A DNA stretch of 6,841 nt from Opitutia bacterium UBA7441 (lineage in GTDB: Bacteria; Verrucomicrobiota; Verrucomicrobiia; Opitutales; Coraliomargaritaceae): assembly GCA_002480015.1 (NCBI GenBank), contig DLQD01000119.1, positions 1 through 6,841 on the forward strand. The letters run 5' to 3'. Below, piece by piece: positions 5,829-6,841 of the stretch. The notes under the pieces are model-generated. The model was given only the letters and a program-made list of their open reading frames with translations. It did not search any database and was not told the DNA's origin. Within the stretch, counting starts at the first letter, position 1; every line of letters begins with the position of its first letter. Position numbers and translations under genes: made by a program.

Positions 5829-6293
5829 TCAAGACGCTGGCACGTCTTCTTTCAGGCATCTTCTTTGGGGGTTCCGCCCGTCATGAATCAGAACGGCGAT
5901 CATCGCGATGAGCAGCCCCACATTACGCAGAATAAGCCAAAGGTAATTTGCGGGTTCCTCGCCTTGCCCGAAGCAGCCACAGCTGATATCGAGCCCCCGC
6001 ATCCAAGCGCTAGTGTGCAGGCCGATGAACAGGAGTAATAAGAGCGCGATCAGTATCCCGCAGCCGCGCCGTATCTGCGGAATAAGGAGACCCATGCCGA
6101 CGACCAGTTCCAGCCAGGGCAGCACGAGTGCAACCCAGAGCGAGCCTTGTCTGCCGACCAGGCGGAAGCCCTCAATAGACGTGGCGAATGCGACGGGATC
6201 TCCGATTTTCGGCAGCGCTGCAAAGAGCAAGGTCGCCGAGAGCAATAGACGTGCGAGGAGCACGAAGTAGGCTTTGGAGCTTAGTTGGCCCAT
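5829..6293 (-). CDS. MauE/DoxX-like four-helix membrane protein with CGCFG motif
   Basis: This is a 154-residue inner-membrane protein with four hydrophobic segments at about 8-28, 52-71, 78-95 and 117-137. It fits the MauE / DoxX-related family: LARLLLSATLLFAALPKI at 13-30 with the conserved Pro-Lys, LPWLELVVGMGLL at 58-70, and the signature DISCGCFG at 102-109 before the last helix. MauE of methylamine utilisation is thought to help disulfide formation in methylamine dehydrogenase. Most homologues lie outside mau clusters and are untested redox proteins; no mau genes are seen here. The CGC thiols likely exchange electrons with a partner, perhaps the DUF1573 protein or the rhodanese. I chose ATG 6293: a good AAAGGAGG lies 9 bases upstream, the clearest Shine-Dalgarno in the window. 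A TTG codon at 6302 would sit directly against it. The start overlaps the last 13 bases of the rhodanese gene, indicating translational coupling. Confidence 0.85.
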   Translation of the reverse strand: MGQLSSKAYFVLLARLLLSATLLFAALPKIGDPVAFATSIEGFRLVGRQGSLWVALVLPWLELVVGMGLLIPQIRRGCGILIALLLLLFIGLHTSAWMRGLDISCGCFGQGEEPANYLWLILRNVGLLIAMIAVLIHDGRNPQRRCLKEDVPAS

Positions 6294-6691
6294 GCGTCCC
6301 AACCTCCTTTCAAGCTGTAGATCTCTGCGTCAGGCAGTGCTCCGCGCAGACGTCCCGCGACGCGTTGACTTGTCCCGCAGTTTTCGCTGCCGCAATACAC
6401 GACAATCGGGCGGGGTTCGCTCAGCCAGGCCCCCATCAAGCCCATGAGGCTGGAGTCCCAGTCGGCCTCGTCGAAGAACAGTGCATCTGGAATGTGGCCG
6501 CTTTCAAAGGCATCGACTGGGCGTGTATCGAGCCAGATTACGTCGAGCGCTTGGGCGTCGACGAGGCGGATCTCACCCGCCGCAAGTTTCGGCTCCACCC
6601 ATGGAAGTGGCGCCCATCCGTGGTAGAGCGAAAACGCCGCACCGACGGCGCTCAGCAATAGGATGAGGAAAAACTCTCGGAAGATGGCCAT
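6281..6691 (-). CDS. Membrane-anchored rhodanese-domain protein
   Basis: This is a 136-residue protein. A hydrophobic segment at about 6-22 (FFLILLLSAVGAAF) serves as an N-terminal anchor or signal. A single rhodanese domain spans about 38-136: the VIWLDTRPVDAFESGHIPDAL strand-helix region at 51-71, the active-site loop starting at Cys100 in VVYCGSENCGTS, and the closing LKGGWDAW at 127-134. Cys100 is the expected persulfide-carrying residue, and a second Cys at 105 makes a CxxxxC pair. Rhodaneses transfer sulfane sulfur between thiols; the anchor suggests action in the envelope, probably on the periplasmic side, though topology is not proven. The chosen start is ATG 6691; a TTG at 6703 would add four residues (the M-N-P-S extension). 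No good Shine-Dalgarno precedes either. The gene overlaps the MauE-like gene by 13 bases. The possible upstream gene ends 27 bases before it, so the operon may begin outside the window. Confidence 0.85.
   Translation of the reverse strand: MAIFREFFLILLLSAVGAAFSLYHGWAPLPWVEPKLAAGEIRLVDAQALDVIWLDTRPVDAFESGHIPDALFFDEADWDSSLMGLMGAWLSEPRPIVVYCGSENCGTSQRVAGRLRGALPDAEIYSLKGGWDAWAN
6303..6310 (-). promoter_or_regulatory. Strong Shine-Dalgarno for the MauE-like gene
   Basis: AAAGGAGG on the minus strand lies inside the 3' end of the rhodanese gene, 9 bases before ATG 6293. It decides between that ATG and the TTG at 6302, and shows that the MauE-like gene is initiated independently within the overlap. 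Confidence 0.75.
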
Positions 6692-6718
6692 GGAAGGATT
6701 CAAAATTCGTATCGGTGG

Positions 6719-6841
6719 CTAGATCAGGCCTTCTTTGGAAGCCTTCTTCGCGATAGAGTCTTTTTCTGTGGCATAAATCAAACGCTACGCCCTTGGCTTT
6801 GTTTTTCGAGTAAGAATCGACTTTTTTGCCACTGATCGTCG
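6719..6841 (-). pseudogene. Possible C-terminal end of another gene, frameshift assumed
   Basis: On the minus strand, the frame ending at TAG 6721-6719 reads LIYATEKDSIAKKASKEGLI, a plausible charged C-terminal helix. It meets a stop at 6787-6785. Just upstream, a different frame reads a coding-like stretch (GKKVDSYSKNKAKGVA) from the window edge. The two join smoothly if one base is removed from the AAA run at 6780-6782. This could be a frameshifted gene, a sequencing error, or a chance reading of intergenic DNA. I do not recognise the family, and only about 40 residues lie in the window. Confidence 0.25.

Noticed and set aside
6294..6302. TTG start for the MauE-like protein
   Set aside because: It abuts the Shine-Dalgarno with no spacing, whereas ATG 6293 has 9 bases.
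1..6841. CRISPR array, tandem repeats, rRNA or tRNA genes
   Set aside because: No regularly spaced repeats and no recognisable RNA gene sequence was found by eye on either strand.

Overview
The window looks like a chromosomal segment of moderately GC-rich DNA from a member of the Verrucomicrobiota. Opitutae or Puniceicoccales-like is my best guess. This is inferred from gene content: a DUF5069 protein, a small membrane protein with a CxxC motif of a type I associate with this phylum, and a rhodanese / MauE-like / DUF1573 gene cluster. Shine-Dalgarno sequences are mostly weak or absent, which fits. No rRNA, tRNA, CRISPR array, transposase or integrase gene is visible.

Layout. Bases 1-267 hold no convincing gene. 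They form an imperfect inverted-repeat element whose 31-base ends match at 29 of 31 positions, and whose interior folds into three further stem-loops. Next comes a minus-strand block, read right to left. It starts with a membrane-anchored CxxC protein (3111-2728) and a Met/His-rich predicted outer-membrane beta-barrel protein (2576-1464). It ends with an exported protein of unknown function (1358-867) and a DUF5069 protein (865-353). The last two are separated by one base and are probably translationally coupled. Palindromic intergenic structures sit at 2609-2688 and 1423-1451, between successive genes of this block.

A 64-base divergent intergenic region containing a dyad (3115-3147) separates this block from a plus-strand pair. 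That pair is a GPH-family (MelB-like) sugar:cation symporter (3176-4534) and, 6 bases later, a bacterial lipocalin lipoprotein (4541-5125). The lipocalin ends tail to tail, 4 bases apart, against a second minus-strand operon. In transcription order that operon is a membrane-anchored rhodanese (6691-6281), a MauE/DoxX-like four-helix membrane protein with a CGCFG motif (6293-5829) and an exported DUF1573 protein with a CGC motif (5798-5130). The rhodanese and MauE genes overlap by 13 bases. The right edge (6719-6841) may hold the C-terminal end of another minus-strand gene, readable only if one frameshift is assumed.

How the genes may work together (inference). The CxxC membrane protein and the Met-rich barrel look like an envelope metal-handling pair, most likely for copper. 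The rhodanese, MauE-like and DUF1573 proteins look like an envelope thiol/redox or sulfur-transfer unit. The symporter and lipocalin form a transport/envelope pair with no obvious shared pathway. The least explained item is the structured inverted-repeat element at the left edge.
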